The notes under the pieces are model-generated. The model had not been told where the DNA came from and did not search any database. It saw only the letters and a list, made by a program, of their open reading frames with translations. Shown in pieces: positions 54,413 through 63,245 of a DNA stretch of 64,000 bases (positions are counted from its first letter, which is position 1; each line of letters opens with the position of its first letter). Location: positions 62,001 to 126,000 of the forward strand of contig NZ_JAHTLF010000025.1 of assembly GCF_024614185.1 (NCBI RefSeq), given 5' to 3'. A program made the position numbers and the translations under genes. The stretch comes from Nocardioides carbamazepini (GTDB taxonomy: Bacteria > Actinomycetota > Actinomycetes > Propionibacteriales > Nocardioidaceae).

Positions 54413-54443
54413 GAGACCCCCGCCGGTGTCCGGCGGGGGTCTC
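54413..54443. terminator. Rho-independent-type terminator after the MMPL gene
   Basis: GAGACCCCCGCCGG (54413-54426) and CCGGCGGGGGTCTC (54430-54443) form a perfect 14-bp stem with a TGT loop, 6 bp after the MMPL stop and 6 bp before the 3' end of the minus-strand tRNA-Phe gene, so it serves both transcripts. Confidence 0.9.
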
Positions 54444-54448
54444 GGTGC

Positions 54449-54525
54449 TGGTGGGCAGGGGCGGGGTCGAACCGCCGACCTATCACTTTTCAGGCGATCG
54501 CTCGTACCAACTGAGCTACCTGCCC
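54449..54525 (-). tRNA. tRNA-Phe (GAA)
   Basis: 77 nt with encoded CCA. Acceptor stem GGGCAGG / CCTGCCC, D-arm AGCTCAGTTGGTACGAGC, anticodon loop CTGAAAA (anticodon GAA) and T-arm GGCGGTTCGACCCCGCC. The anticodon stem is A-T/T-A/C-G/G-U/C-G (ATCGC with GTGAT), weaker than the usual GC-rich actinobacterial stem. It lies opposite in orientation to the Glu and Asp tRNA genes. Confidence 0.95.
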
Positions 54526-54680
54526 AAGCAGTCGCCCACCTTACCGGAGGGTGTGCCGACGTACGAAAGCGGCGGGGACATCGGGACGATCCAGGCCCCC
54601 GCCCGCGGTCGCGATGAGCGGGCGCGCCCCGCCGGGCACTATGCTGGCGCCCGCCACGGAGGACCTGTCCGCCGTGGCGG

Positions 54681-54753
54681 GCCCCCATCGTCTAGCGGCC
54701 TAGGACACCGCCCTTTCACGGCGGGTACGCCGGTTCGAATCCGGTTGGGGGTG
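54681..54753 (+). tRNA. tRNA-Glu (TTC)
   Basis: 73 nt without encoded CCA. Acceptor GCCCCCA / TGGGGGT (first pair G-U), anticodon loop CTTTCAC (TTC), T-arm GCCGGTTCGAATCCGGT, discriminator G. Confidence 0.95.
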
Positions 54754-54848
54754 CGCTCGCCGGCCGAGGTAGCTCCCGATTGGGACTCCCGACGGTCGAT
54801 GGGTTAGAGTTCCATCCGCTTCACCACGCGAGAGCAACGTGAGCGAAT

Positions 54849-54925
54849 GGCCCTGTAGCGCAGTTGGTTAGCGCGCCGCCCTGTCACGGCGGAGGTCGCG
54901 AGTTCGAGTCTCGTCAGGGTCGCCA
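54849..54925 (+). tRNA. tRNA-Asp (GTC)
   Basis: 77 nt with encoded CCA. Acceptor GGCCCTG / CAGGGTC, D-arm GCGCAGTTGGTTAGCGC, anticodon loop CTGTCAC (GTC) on a strong CCGCC/GGCGG stem, T-arm GCGAGTTCGAGTCTCGT. It is the tRNA gene next to the accessory segment. Confidence 0.97.
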
Positions 54926-54930
54926 GCAGT

Positions 54931-54965
54931 CCGGACCGCAAGGTCCGGGCTTCTTGCTTTTTCCG
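54931..54965 (+). terminator. Intrinsic terminator after tRNA-Asp
   Basis: CCGGACC (54931-54937) - GCAA - GGTCCGG (54942-54948) followed by GCTTCTTGCTTTTT is a classic stem-loop plus T-rich tail, 5 bp after the tRNA end. Confidence 0.9.
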
Positions 54966-55018
54966 GGCCGCCGCTCAGGTACCGCCTTCTGCCGGCACAT
55001 CGACCTACCATCATTGGT

Positions 55019-55240
55019 ATGACCGCGGAGCGCGACGAGCTGATCCACCTGATCGAGGGCCTGCCCGACGATCAGGTCGTGGTCGTGCTCGAAGACGTGC
55101 GTCGGTTGACCACGACGAAACCCATGGGTGAGTGGCCACCGAGGTTCTTCGGCATCGGCGCATCCACGGACGGCCGCACCGACAACGCACGTCGGGCTGA
55201 GGAGATCCTTGCCGAGGGATTCGGCGCTCGCCGGTCGTGA
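55019..55240 (+). CDS. VapB-like antitoxin
   Basis: 73 residues. The N-terminus TAERDELIHLIEGLPDDQV and the WPPRFFGIG / AEEILAEGFG tail are typical of small actinobacterial antitoxins paired with PIN toxins. Its stop overlaps the following toxin GTG by 4 bp. It should neutralise the PIN nuclease and repress its own operon; the partner here is frameshifted. Confidence 0.8.
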   Translation: MTAERDELIHLIEGLPDDQVVVVLEDVRRLTTTKPMGEWPPRFFGIGASTDGRTDNARRAEEILAEGFGARRS

Positions 55241-55667
55241 TCATCTGCGACACGGGCCCGATCTTCGCGGCGGCCGATCGCCAGGACGCCGACCATCACG
55301 CTTGTGTCGAGCTCTTCACCGGTCTACGGCTGGCAGGCAGGCGTCTGCTGTTGCCGCAGACCGTCTTGGCCGAGGTGGGTTACCTGCTCGAGGCCAAGGT
55401 GGGGACGTTCGCAGAGGTCGCCTTCCTCGAGTCAGTGGCAGACGGGAGTTTCGAGCTCGTGGATCTCACGCGATCGGATGCCGCTCGCATCGCCGAGTTG
55501 GTGGCGCGGTAGACGACCTCCCTCTCGGAACCACCGACGCCTCGGTCATCGCACTCGCCGAGCGCCTGGGTGTGGCCGACATTGCGACGCTGGACCATCG
55601 GCACTTCCGTGTCGTACGACCCAGACACGTGGACGTGTTCACGCTCCTGCCGGAGCTACATCCCTGA
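55237..55667 (+). pseudogene. VapC-like PIN-domain toxin, frameshifted
   Basis: From GTG 55237 the frame reads MIICDTGPIFAAADR (Asp5 of the PIN active site) and TVLAEVGYLL (conserved Glu) but stops at 55510-55512 (TAG) after ARIAELVAR. The remaining PIN sequence, with TTDASVIALAERLG (conserved Asp) and IATLDHRHFRVVRP (conserved Asp), continues in the next frame to 55667. Loss of one base in a Tyr-type codon near 55510 explains this. The toxin is probably inactive unless the break is a sequencing error or is bypassed. Confidence 0.85.
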
Positions 55668-55813
55668 GACCAGTCGGTCCCCCCGGGGCCGCTGAGTCGA
55701 CTCAGTCCCGCGATGGCTGCCCGCGTCGGACCGCCCAGAACGACGCGCGCCTGGATGAATCAGACCAGAGGATCCTCGGACAGGACCGGTGGGGCGGGCA
55801 CTCGGATCAGCCA

Positions 55814-58800
55814 CTAGCTCTCCTCTAGTTGTTGGAGCTCTACGGACGCTGAGTCGCCGGCCGCGGCGAGGCCGTCCACGATGCGGCGGTATCGCGCGAT
55901 GGTGGGGCCAGTCACGGCACCGGACGCTCTTAGCTCCCCCAGCCAGTTGGTCACGAACCAGGCGCGGTTCGCGAACGTGCTGAACCTTCCGTCAAGTACG
56001 GTCTCCAGCCAGAGAAGTCCGGTTGTTGCCTGCCAATGGGTCGTGGCCGTCCGTGCGAACCCGGCCACGGCTTCGGCGCATTTCGGCTCGCCTTTTCCGA
56101 TTGCCATCCATCGGTCGATCACGCCCTCGAAGGCGTCGGGCAGTGCCCACGAGTCTCTGCAGCTAGTCAGAGTTGCATCAGGGTCCAGGTCTTCGGACTT
56201 GATCTGCGGTACCGGAAGCAGTGCCGAAATGGCGTAGTCGTACCACGAGGTGGAGTCGTCGATGAGGCTCGCGCCTGCGTCGATCTCGTCGATAACCGTA
56301 GCCATCGCTGGCGGCCAGAAATCAGCCAGCAAGGGGCGCAGTTGGTCGTCGTAGCTAAACACCGTTGCGAAGCTGTGCAGGAACGAATGAAGGGCGTGTG
56401 CGTTCGACGCGAACAGGCTGAGGTGGGTGTCGAGCGCCTCTCTGTCGCCATCCGCCGCCAACTGGATGAACAGGCGGGCGATGAGTTCATGGTGGCGTTC
56501 GCCCAGGTGGTCGTAGTTCTCGCGCCAGGCGTGATCGAGACCTCGCAGGTGAGCGTCCCAAAGGGGGCCAGCGAGGAGTTCAGCGCGAGTAGCTGTGCAT
56601 AGGGACGATAGTGCCGCGTAGTTGCAGACCACCGGCATCCGGAGACGGTTCACCAGAATCTCGTCGCTTGGGACGGCCAGCAACGTCTCTTCGAAGGGAC
56701 CTTCGAGACGCAGGTGTTGCCGGCGCTGGGTTTCGTAGTCCCACGGCCCCAGCCGGACCGTCGCAATGCAGGCCTGGATGGCCTCCCAGAGTGGTTCGTG
56801 TCGCGTGCAAGCAGTCCCCTCGCTGATCTCGCAGTTTGCTTCCCAAACGGGCGCTGTCCCGTTCGCGAAGGCGGTGCGAACCTCGTCGTAAACGCTCGTT
56901 GCCAATGAGATCAGGGCTCGGTGAAGGCGTGCGGCGTCCACGCTCAGCGAGTCAAAGACTGGCAGGAGTAGAAGCGGCACCGCGATGGCCGCGGCGCGGT
57001 CCGAGCCCATGGAAAAGAGACTTGAGGCTCTGCTGAACCCGTCTATCCATGGCTCTTCAGCGGCAGTGAGCACGAGGTCGACGGCCCACTCCAAGTCCGT
57101 CTGTTCCAACGTCGCGAGCCCGAAAGCGTGCGCGCGCAATCCAGCGGCCGCGACAGCCACAACGGGATTCTCGTGCCGGTCGAGCATCGCCGACGAACTC
57201 TCATCCATGAGCTGTCGAGCCTCGGCAATGTCCGCAGCGATCGAGTCGACCGGCCATGCCTCAGGCGTCTCGTTCTTCAACGCGTACGCGACCTGCAGCC
57301 GCATGAACGCCTGCGTCGCGCTGATCTGGGCATTGCCTGGCGCCAGCACAGCTTCGAGCTCTGCCGGACGCTCGAACTGGATAATGACGCTGCCGTCGAC
57401 GACGGAGGCCTCGTAGTTCTCGGCGCTGAACTCAGCAGCCCAACTGCCGATCATCGCTAGGTACTGCTTCGGTCCTTCTCTCGTTAGAGCCGCTTCGGCG
57501 GGGTCTGGCTCCGGCGCAGCCTGCTCGTCGTCGACGTTCCGTTGGGCCGACTCCAGTAGCCGTGAACCCACTGCTTCAAGTTGGTTGAGACGTCCATGAT
57601 CGCCTGCCGCGCGCGCGTTGACGACCATCCAGCCGACCGTCTCGTGCGGCGAATGCCGGCGCTTGTCTCGGCCAACCAGCGTGTCGGCGTCGCGGTCGCG
57701 AACGGTGAACGCACCTTCAGTTGTTACGCGCCCAATCTCCAGGTGCCAGACGTCCACGTCGGCGAGAAACGGGTCGAGGAGGTCGCCTACTTCGTCGAGG
57801 TGGCGGGTCAGGAACCCGTGGAGCAGGCCAGGGATCGCGAGATTGTGGCAGTCCTCCAGCAGGAGGTCGACGATGTTGTCCAAGGGGATCCCAGCGTCCT
57901 TGTGCAAGTAGTCGATGAAGCGTTCGAGCGCAAGAAGAGCGCTCATGCACGCGTAGGGGCCGACAGTGGTGCCGCGGTACCAACTCCAGACGTGGGAGTC
58001 GCCGACGTAGTGCCGCGGCCCGCTCTTGGCAGTCAGGTGCAGCGACGCGCCCGGATAGCTGCTCCAGTCCACGTCGGCGGTCAGGGTCTGGGTCTCGTCG
58101 GTGACGCGATAGAACGCTGCCTGGTTGAGCATGCGGTTGATGAAAGCGATGGCCTTCAGCGGCGTTAGGTTCAGCAGTCTGAAGAACGGTCCGTAGTACC
58201 AGGCGGCGCTGGGTGGGCCGAACCCGAACTTGTTGCCGTGTTGGAAGTCGCGGATCCCGTCGTCGAGGTGTCTGCGGCCTCTCAGACCGGCCCACCCGAG
58301 TTCACTGTCTTCAGGGTCGGGTCGCTCGATGTAGTAGGCCTCGCTGAGTTCGAGGAGAAGCTCCGGGTCGATTGACGCTAACGCGAGCACCGAGGCCGGC
58401 GACTCGGGGATCTCATGAAGCGAGCTCGGCCGCTCCCGCGCGACTTTGCGCAGCCACGAGGCAGCGGCGTCGTTGAGATCTTCGCCCAGCGCGGCTAGAG
58501 CTTGGATTGCGAACTCGTCATACAGCGGCCGGTCCTGCCCAAGGATCGTTTCACGCACACGCTGACGGAGGGCGTCGGGCCCTGAGCTGGCGTGAGCCAT
58601 GCCCCGTAGCCATGCAAGGACTAGTTCCTGGACACGTTCTTGCTGAGAGTCGCGCATGCCGGCCCGTGTACGGCCAAGGTCCCTACCTTCGCAGAAGGCA
58701 ACCTCAACAATGGGTGCCAGCGCGAACCGGTCACCGAACACGCCGACATACCGCGATGCGGCAAGGCGCAACAGCGCATCGAGACCTTCGCCTTCCTGGA

Positions 58801-60859
58801 GTACGTCCCAGAGCTCGCTGATCGCCTCGCGTGCATCGCCGACAGCCAGGAGGGCTTCGACTGGGACCTCGGTCCATCGGACCCCCTCGCCGGCAGCTAT
58901 GGCGTTGAACTCCTCGGCGAGCTCGTCCCAGATCTGGCGGCGCGTTCTGTGTCCCGGGTTCGCCAGACGAGCCTCGCACGCCAATCTGACTGCTCGAATC
59001 GTCCAGCGGGGAGCCGCGTTATCGGTGAGCGGCGCCCATCCGACTGACAGGAATAGCCTGCATAGCGCGAAGTCGCGGTACAGGTCTGTCGAGAAGTCAG
59101 GCCCTTGAGACAGAGCCGGGTTGGCGTCGGAACGGAAGACCCCGTCGGAACGCAGCTCCCTGACGGCGCCGGTGGTAGGAGCTGTCTCTTGCGACCCGAG
59201 ACGGCGCCGAGCGACCGTTAGGGCTGCGTCTTCGCGCTCTTCCGGCGGCGCAGACCCCGATTGTTGTGACCCATCACGGAGCACAAGTCCGTTCCAAACG
59301 GCGACGTAGACGTCTGCCTCACAGAGGAGCTGATCGGGCTCGATGGGCCGGCCGGAACGTAGCAAGGCGTCGATCAGGCCGGGGCGTCCCAGCAACCAGT
59401 TGGATCTGGCGTCTTCGTTGACTCGCGTCAGTCCGGGTATGCGTTCGGCGAGGAACCTTCGTTCTTCCTGGGTGAGTTCCTGGACTACATGGGTCTGCAG
59501 TTTGTGCGCCGGATCAACCGCAGTGGCCGCGCGGTGCAGGACGGTCTCAACGAACTTCGCCCCATCGGACCGCGTCACGGCCACGACGCCGATGTATTGC
59601 TTCATTGCCGACGCAGCCAGTTCGGCGAAGAGCGACTCTTGGCCCTCCAAGACTGCTTCGCACCCGTCGATCACGAGCAGACGCATTATGGCGGTCGGCG
59701 CGCCGGCGAAGAGCTCCGTCACACTTACGCCGCCGAGTTGGCCCTCGAACTCGAGAACAGTGCCGCGAACGTCTCGGAGATTCATGCACGCGACGAACGC
59801 TCCGTCAGCGCGCAACAGGTCGCCGACTGCGACCGAGAGCGCAGACTTACCGACGTCTGGCTCGCCCGTCACCACAAGCGCCCCGCCCGCCTCCGCGCAG
59901 GACTCCATCGACCGTCGAAGCGCTTCGCCAGCAGCTTTGCGCTGAAGGTGAATCGACTCGTTCCCATCAGAAATGGTCGACCGGGACTGCCGCCGCAGGA
60001 GGTCACTGAGTCGTTCGACAGTCGCCCAGGCGCGTTCGTGAGGCCCAAAGCTCTTCAACGGAAGGGTCGCAAGGCGACGGCGCAACATCGCGCCTGTCGC
60101 CTGCGCACCAGCCGGGGCGTACTCGTCGGCGAGTTCAGCAAGGCTGTGCAGAACAATCTCCGCCGTTGCCGACGACCCATCGACGACGGCCTGCTGTAGG
60201 ACGGCAACAGCAGACGACCGGTCAGCTGTGTCGGTTCCTTCAAGCCTCAAGGACCGAACAGACAGGCTCGACAGCAGTTTCCAAACAAGGTCGTCTACAT
60301 CGAGGCCGGCTAGCTCGATACCCCCCTCCGCAGCAGAAACGACCAGATTCTTCAGGTGCACAAGGCGTTTTCGCGTCGGAGCGTTGGTCGCCCTGGGCCG
60401 ATGCACCGCGGCGTCGAAAGCGGTGGCATCGGAAACTGACCGGGCGATGACCGAGAGAGTCGCTACCTGGCCAAAGGCTTGCCTCGACCCGGCTACCGCC
60501 AGGACCACGGCCCATCGCCCGGCCGAGACTTCGTCCCAGTGCTCGGTGACAACCTTCAGGAAGGCACGGATTAGCGGAACGGACGCCGTGTCGCTGGAGT
60601 TGAGGGCTGGATCGCGACGAACTCCGATGGAGGCTCGATGAACGGCTCCGTCGGGCGCCGTCCCCTCGAGAACGATGTCGTCGACTGCACTGAGGTCGCT
60701 CGCCTGAAGACGCACCCTTGTTAGTGCGATGTTGTCGCCGATCTCCCCGCAGGGCGCTCCCACAAGTAGGCGTGCGAGCAGGGTCGCGGCGTAGCGGTGC
60801 TCCAGGACGACGCCTCCGCCGCCCGTGGAGTAGGAACTCGCCGCACCTTCTGTCGTCAT
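55814..60859 (-). CDS. Giant STAND-type P-loop NTPase, putative anti-phage defence protein
   Basis: 1681 residues. Walker A GEPDVGKS (332-339), Walker B LLVIDGCE (~394-401) and a sensor VVAVTRSDG (~425-433) form a STAND/AP-type ATPase after a ~300-residue N-terminal region. That region (GGGGVVLEHRYAATLLARLL; VDDIVLEG; SIGVRRDP) has the layout of Cap4/Mrr-like nuclease effectors, but the usual Q/E-x-K catalytic triplet reads GVR here, so activity is uncertain. The C-terminal ~1000 residues are helical and would serve as sensor. Base composition is visibly less GC-rich than neighbours and the gene lies beside a tRNA cluster, both signs of transfer. No partner gene is coupled to it. Confidence 0.75.
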   Translation of the reverse strand: MTTEGAASSYSTGGGGVVLEHRYAATLLARLLVGAPCGEIGDNIALTRVRLQASDLSAVDDIVLEGTAPDGAVHRASIGVRRDPALNSSDTASVPLIRAFLKVVTEHWDEVSAGRWAVVLAVAGSRQAFGQVATLSVIARSVSDATAFDAAVHRPRATNAPTRKRLVHLKNLVVSAAEGGIELAGLDVDDLVWKLLSSLSVRSLRLEGTDTADRSSAVAVLQQAVVDGSSATAEIVLHSLAELADEYAPAGAQATGAMLRRRLATLPLKSFGPHERAWATVERLSDLLRRQSRSTISDGNESIHLQRKAAGEALRRSMESCAEAGGALVVTGEPDVGKSALSVAVGDLLRADGAFVACMNLRDVRGTVLEFEGQLGGVSVTELFAGAPTAIMRLLVIDGCEAVLEGQESLFAELAASAMKQYIGVVAVTRSDGAKFVETVLHRAATAVDPAHKLQTHVVQELTQEERRFLAERIPGLTRVNEDARSNWLLGRPGLIDALLRSGRPIEPDQLLCEADVYVAVWNGLVLRDGSQQSGSAPPEEREDAALTVARRRLGSQETAPTTGAVRELRSDGVFRSDANPALSQGPDFSTDLYRDFALCRLFLSVGWAPLTDNAAPRWTIRAVRLACEARLANPGHRTRRQIWDELAEEFNAIAAGEGVRWTEVPVEALLAVGDAREAISELWDVLQEGEGLDALLRLAASRYVGVFGDRFALAPIVEVAFCEGRDLGRTRAGMRDSQQERVQELVLAWLRGMAHASSGPDALRQRVRETILGQDRPLYDEFAIQALAALGEDLNDAAASWLRKVARERPSSLHEIPESPASVLALASIDPELLLELSEAYYIERPDPEDSELGWAGLRGRRHLDDGIRDFQHGNKFGFGPPSAAWYYGPFFRLLNLTPLKAIAFINRMLNQAAFYRVTDETQTLTADVDWSSYPGASLHLTAKSGPRHYVGDSHVWSWYRGTTVGPYACMSALLALERFIDYLHKDAGIPLDNIVDLLLEDCHNLAIPGLLHGFLTRHLDEVGDLLDPFLADVDVWHLEIGRVTTEGAFTVRDRDADTLVGRDKRRHSPHETVGWMVVNARAAGDHGRLNQLEAVGSRLLESAQRNVDDEQAAPEPDPAEAALTREGPKQYLAMIGSWAAEFSAENYEASVVDGSVIIQFERPAELEAVLAPGNAQISATQAFMRLQVAYALKNETPEAWPVDSIAADIAEARQLMDESSSAMLDRHENPVVAVAAAGLRAHAFGLATLEQTDLEWAVDLVLTAAEEPWIDGFSRASSLFSMGSDRAAAIAVPLLLLPVFDSLSVDAARLHRALISLATSVYDEVRTAFANGTAPVWEANCEISEGTACTRHEPLWEAIQACIATVRLGPWDYETQRRQHLRLEGPFEETLLAVPSDEILVNRLRMPVVCNYAALSSLCTATRAELLAGPLWDAHLRGLDHAWRENYDHLGERHHELIARLFIQLAADGDREALDTHLSLFASNAHALHSFLHSFATVFSYDDQLRPLLADFWPPAMATVIDEIDAGASLIDDSTSWYDYAISALLPVPQIKSEDLDPDATLTSCRDSWALPDAFEGVIDRWMAIGKGEPKCAEAVAGFARTATTHWQATTGLLWLETVLDGRFSTFANRAWFVTNWLGELRASGAVTGPTIARYRRIVDGLAAAGDSASVELQQLEES

Positions 60860-61173
60860 GCCTGAAGGATATTTGCCGCCAGGGACAAAGGGCAGGTAGC
60901 CAGCGATTGGGTCCTTGAGAAGGCCCGAAGCGACGGCCGCATATGCGGTTTCGTGAGAACAGGCTCCGCTGTTTGGGACCGGCCCGGAAACCTGACAAGC
61001 CCGCGTTTTAACGCCGCGTTCGGTCGCCGAGTTGCAGCGTCGATGGCGCGACGTCTGGTTGCATGCGGGCGATCGACTCTTTGGATCGGCTGGAGCTTCG
61101 TGCGGCAGGCCGTGGACCGAGGTGGGCTGCGTTCGGCCGAAAGGCGGCTGGGTGCCCCGGGCACAATGGCGTC
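60860..61173. other. 314-bp gene-free stretch upstream of the NTPase gene
   Basis: It holds the promoter of the leftward NTPase gene and of the rightward metallopeptidase gene. A perfect 12-bp palindrome CCGCATATGCGG at 60937-60948, 78 bp before the NTPase start, may be an operator. No tRNA-derived direct repeat (attachment-site remnant) was found by eye. Confidence 0.45.
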
Positions 61174-61530
61174 GTGCCCGTCGAGATGAGCCCCGAGGAC
61201 TTCGATGCCCTCGTCGACCGTGCCCTCGACGAGATCCCCGAGGAGCTGGCCGGCCTCGTGCACAACGTGGTCGTGCTCGTCGAGGACGAGCCGCCGGAGG
61301 GGGAGCCCGGCGACCTCCTCGGCCTGTACGACGGGGTGGCGCTCACCGAGCGCGGCGGAGGCCTGCTGCCGCAGCTGCCCGACCGGATCTTCCTGTTTCG
61401 GGGTCCGTTGCTGGACATGTGCCACGACGAGGAGGAACTCGCCGAGGAGGTCCGGATCACGGTGGTCCACGAGGTCGCCCACCACTTCGGGATCGACGAC
61501 GCCCGCCTCCACGACCTCGGCTACGCCTGA
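61174..61530 (+). CDS. Minimal zincin-like metallopeptidase (metallopeptidase family protein)
   Basis: 118 residues from GTG 61174; ATG 61186 (MSPEDFDALV) is a plausible alternative. The conserved motif HEVAHHFGIDD (HExxHxxGxxD) near the C-terminus is the zinc site of this small cytosolic family. Family members start SPEEFdxLVxxAldxiPe, matched here. Substrate unknown. The stop overlaps the converging crcB gene by 10 bp. Confidence 0.88.
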   Translation: MPVEMSPEDFDALVDRALDEIPEELAGLVHNVVVLVEDEPPEGEPGDLLGLYDGVALTERGGGLLPQLPDRIFLFRGPLLDMCHDEEELAEEVRITVVHEVAHHFGIDDARLHDLGYA

Positions 61531-61856
61531 CCCCCGGCCACCCAGAACCCCGCCGCGCACGCAGCCAGCCCGAGCAGGATCGTGACGACGGCGTAGGCCG
61601 CCCCGCGGCGTGGCCCCAGGTCGCGCGCCTGCACCGCGAGCGAGGAGTAGGTCGACAGGCCGCCGCAGAAGCCCGTCCCGACCAGGGCGAGGGTGAAGCC
61701 GTCGACGGACCAGCCGACGCAGGCACCCAGCACCAGGCTCGCCAGCGTGTTCGCGGTGAGCGTGCCGCGGTGCCAGCCACCGTCGAGACGGCGGCCGAGG
61801 GCGTAGCGCAGGGGAGCGCCGACCGCGGCGCCGAGCGCGACGAGGAGGACGCTCAT
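61521..61856 (-). CDS. crcB: Fluoride channel CrcB/Fluc, copy 1
   Basis: 111 residues, four hydrophobic helices. Fluc motifs: GAPLRYALG (helix 1), GTLTANTLASLVLG (conserved Asn, pore) and GTGFCGGLSTYSSL (central Na-site/Phe-box motif). The motif carries Ser-Tyr where most members have Thr-Phe. It lies 7 bp after the second crcB; in such pairs the two proteins form a heterodimer that exports fluoride. Confidence 0.92.
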   Translation of the reverse strand: MSVLLVALGAAVGAPLRYALGRRLDGGWHRGTLTANTLASLVLGACVGWSVDGFTLALVGTGFCGGLSTYSSLAVQARDLGPRRGAAYAVVTILLGLAACAAGFWVAGGQA

Positions 61857-61863
61857 GGGGCGC

Positions 61864-62262
61864 TCACAGCTCGTCCTCCTCCGGCAGCGAGGGCGCGAGC
61901 AGGCCGACCAGGCTCACCGCGACCAGGCAGGCGGCGAGGGTGCCGGCGACGTAGGCGAGCGCGAGCCCGGCGCGGCCGTCGGCGAGGAGTGCCCGCGCCT
62001 GCTCGGAGGTGGCGGAGAAGGTCGTGTACCCGCCGAGCACGCCGGGACCCAGCGCCGCGGCCCAGGTCGGCGAGCGGCGGGCGAGGGGGAGGAGCAGCAG
62101 GGCGGCGAGCAGGGCCGACCCCGAGACGTTGACCGCGAACGTCGTCCACGGGAAGCCACGACCGTCGGCGACCAGCTCGGTCGCGGCGTACCGGGCCACC
62201 GCACCCACGGCGCCGCCCGCGGCCACGGCCAGGAGCAGCCGTGGAGGCGGGCCAGGCGTCAT
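61864..62262 (-). CDS. crcB: Fluoride channel CrcB/Fluc, copy 2
   Basis: 132 residues with four helices. Motifs GAVGAVARYAATEL, FAVNVSGSALL (pore Asn) and LGPGVLGGYTTFSATSEQ are the complementary half-signatures. The start overlaps the stop of the RsbW-like gene by 4 bp (ATGA). No fluoride riboswitch is visible before this gene or the operon head. Confidence 0.92.
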   Translation of the reverse strand: MTPGPPPRLLLAVAAGGAVGAVARYAATELVADGRGFPWTTFAVNVSGSALLAALLLLPLARRSPTWAAALGPGVLGGYTTFSATSEQARALLADGRAGLALAYVAGTLAACLVAVSLVGLLAPSLPEEDEL

Positions 62263-63245
62263 GCCTGCAGGCTAGGGCGTGCTCCGGAGCCGTTGCCGCT
62301 GCCCTGCCACGCGACCGGCGGCGCGCCCACGGCCTGCCGGCGGAACTCGCCGAGGAACCAGATCTGGAAGGACCGCTGCTCGGGGGTGCGCGGCGCCGTC
62401 AGCAGTCGCTGGGCGCGGGAGAACTCGTCGGCCGCGTCGAGGAGGTCGATCAGGCCGCCGATCTGCCGAGCGGCCTCCCGGGGCATCCGCAGGCGCAGGT
62501 CGATCGACTCCCGCCCGTCGGCGTACGCCTTGTCGACCTGCTCGCGACCCATGTTGGCGCGCAGCGGCCGCTCCAGGGCGTCGAAGTGCTCGGAGAGCAC
62601 CTTGGCCAGGGGGTAGTCGTCCTCGTGGGCGAGGGCGAGCAGCCGGATCTCGCGACGCAGGTCGCGGTAGTGGCGCTGGAACCGGCCGAAGGCCCCGATC
62701 GGGACCCCGTTGATCTGGACGCCGACCTCGCCCACCCGGGTGTGGTCGGCCTGGAGGGACGGCATGCTGTGGGTCTGCTGGTACGGCGCGCCCTCGGTCT
62801 CGGACAGCTCGGGCGACGGCTCGAACCACACCGCCTTGCCGTCCTCGTCGATCTCGGCACCCCACGCGACCGAGGCCCGCGAGACGATGTCGAGGCCGCG
62901 GCCGACGGTCGTCAGCGTGGCCAGCTGCTCCTCGTCGAGGGAGTCGAACGCGTCGAGGTCGAAGGCGTCGATGTCGAAGCCGCCCGCCTGGGTCGACGGC
63001 TGCGGGGGGATGACGGAGGCGTCGTGCACCTCGAAGCGGGGGTGCTCGGTGGTGCCGTGCACCTGGAGCCGGATGGGGGAGGTGCCGTGCAGGACGGCGT
63101 TCGTGACCAGCTCGGACACGGCGAGCTCGGCGCAGTCGGCCAGGTCCGCGCGGCCCAGCTGAACGCAGGTCTGGACCACCCAGCGTCGTGCATCGTGCAC
63201 GATCCGCGGCCCGGGGGCCAGGTCCAGTGTCTGCCGGTGCTGCAC
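62259..63245 (-). CDS. RsbW-like ATP-binding protein with extra C-terminal domain
   Basis: 328 residues from GTG 63245, chosen for the GGAAGG 7 bp upstream; the frame is open to 63320. The N-terminal ~140 residues are an HATPase_c_2 domain: ELAVSELVTNAVLHG (N box) and TVGRGLDIVSRASVAWG (G2 box). The G1 box is atypical (VHDASVIPP for the usual DxGxG). The C-terminal ~190 residues are mostly helical (FGRFQRHYRDLRREIRLLA...) and unfamiliar. Possibly an anti-sigma factor or sensor-kinase-like regulator of a stress sigma factor. It heads an operon with two crcB genes. Confidence 0.8.
   Translation of the reverse strand: MQHRQTLDLAPGPRIVHDARRWVVQTCVQLGRADLADCAELAVSELVTNAVLHGTSPIRLQVHGTTEHPRFEVHDASVIPPQPSTQAGGFDIDAFDLDAFDSLDEEQLATLTTVGRGLDIVSRASVAWGAEIDEDGKAVWFEPSPELSETEGAPYQQTHSMPSLQADHTRVGEVGVQINGVPIGAFGRFQRHYRDLRREIRLLALAHEDDYPLAKVLSEHFDALERPLRANMGREQVDKAYADGRESIDLRLRMPREAARQIGGLIDLLDAADEFSRAQRLLTAPRTPEQRSFQIWFLGEFRRQAVGAPPVAWQGSGNGSGARPSLQA

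Noticed and set aside
54931-61173. Integrated element with tRNA-derived attachment sites
   Set aside because: No integrase gene and no repeat of the tRNA-Asp or tRNA-Glu 3' end could be found by eye, so only transfer, not a defined element, is suggested.
62263-62290. Fluoride riboswitch before the crcB genes
   Set aside because: The crcB genes overlap the upstream RsbW-like gene and no fluoride-switch core is visible before either start.
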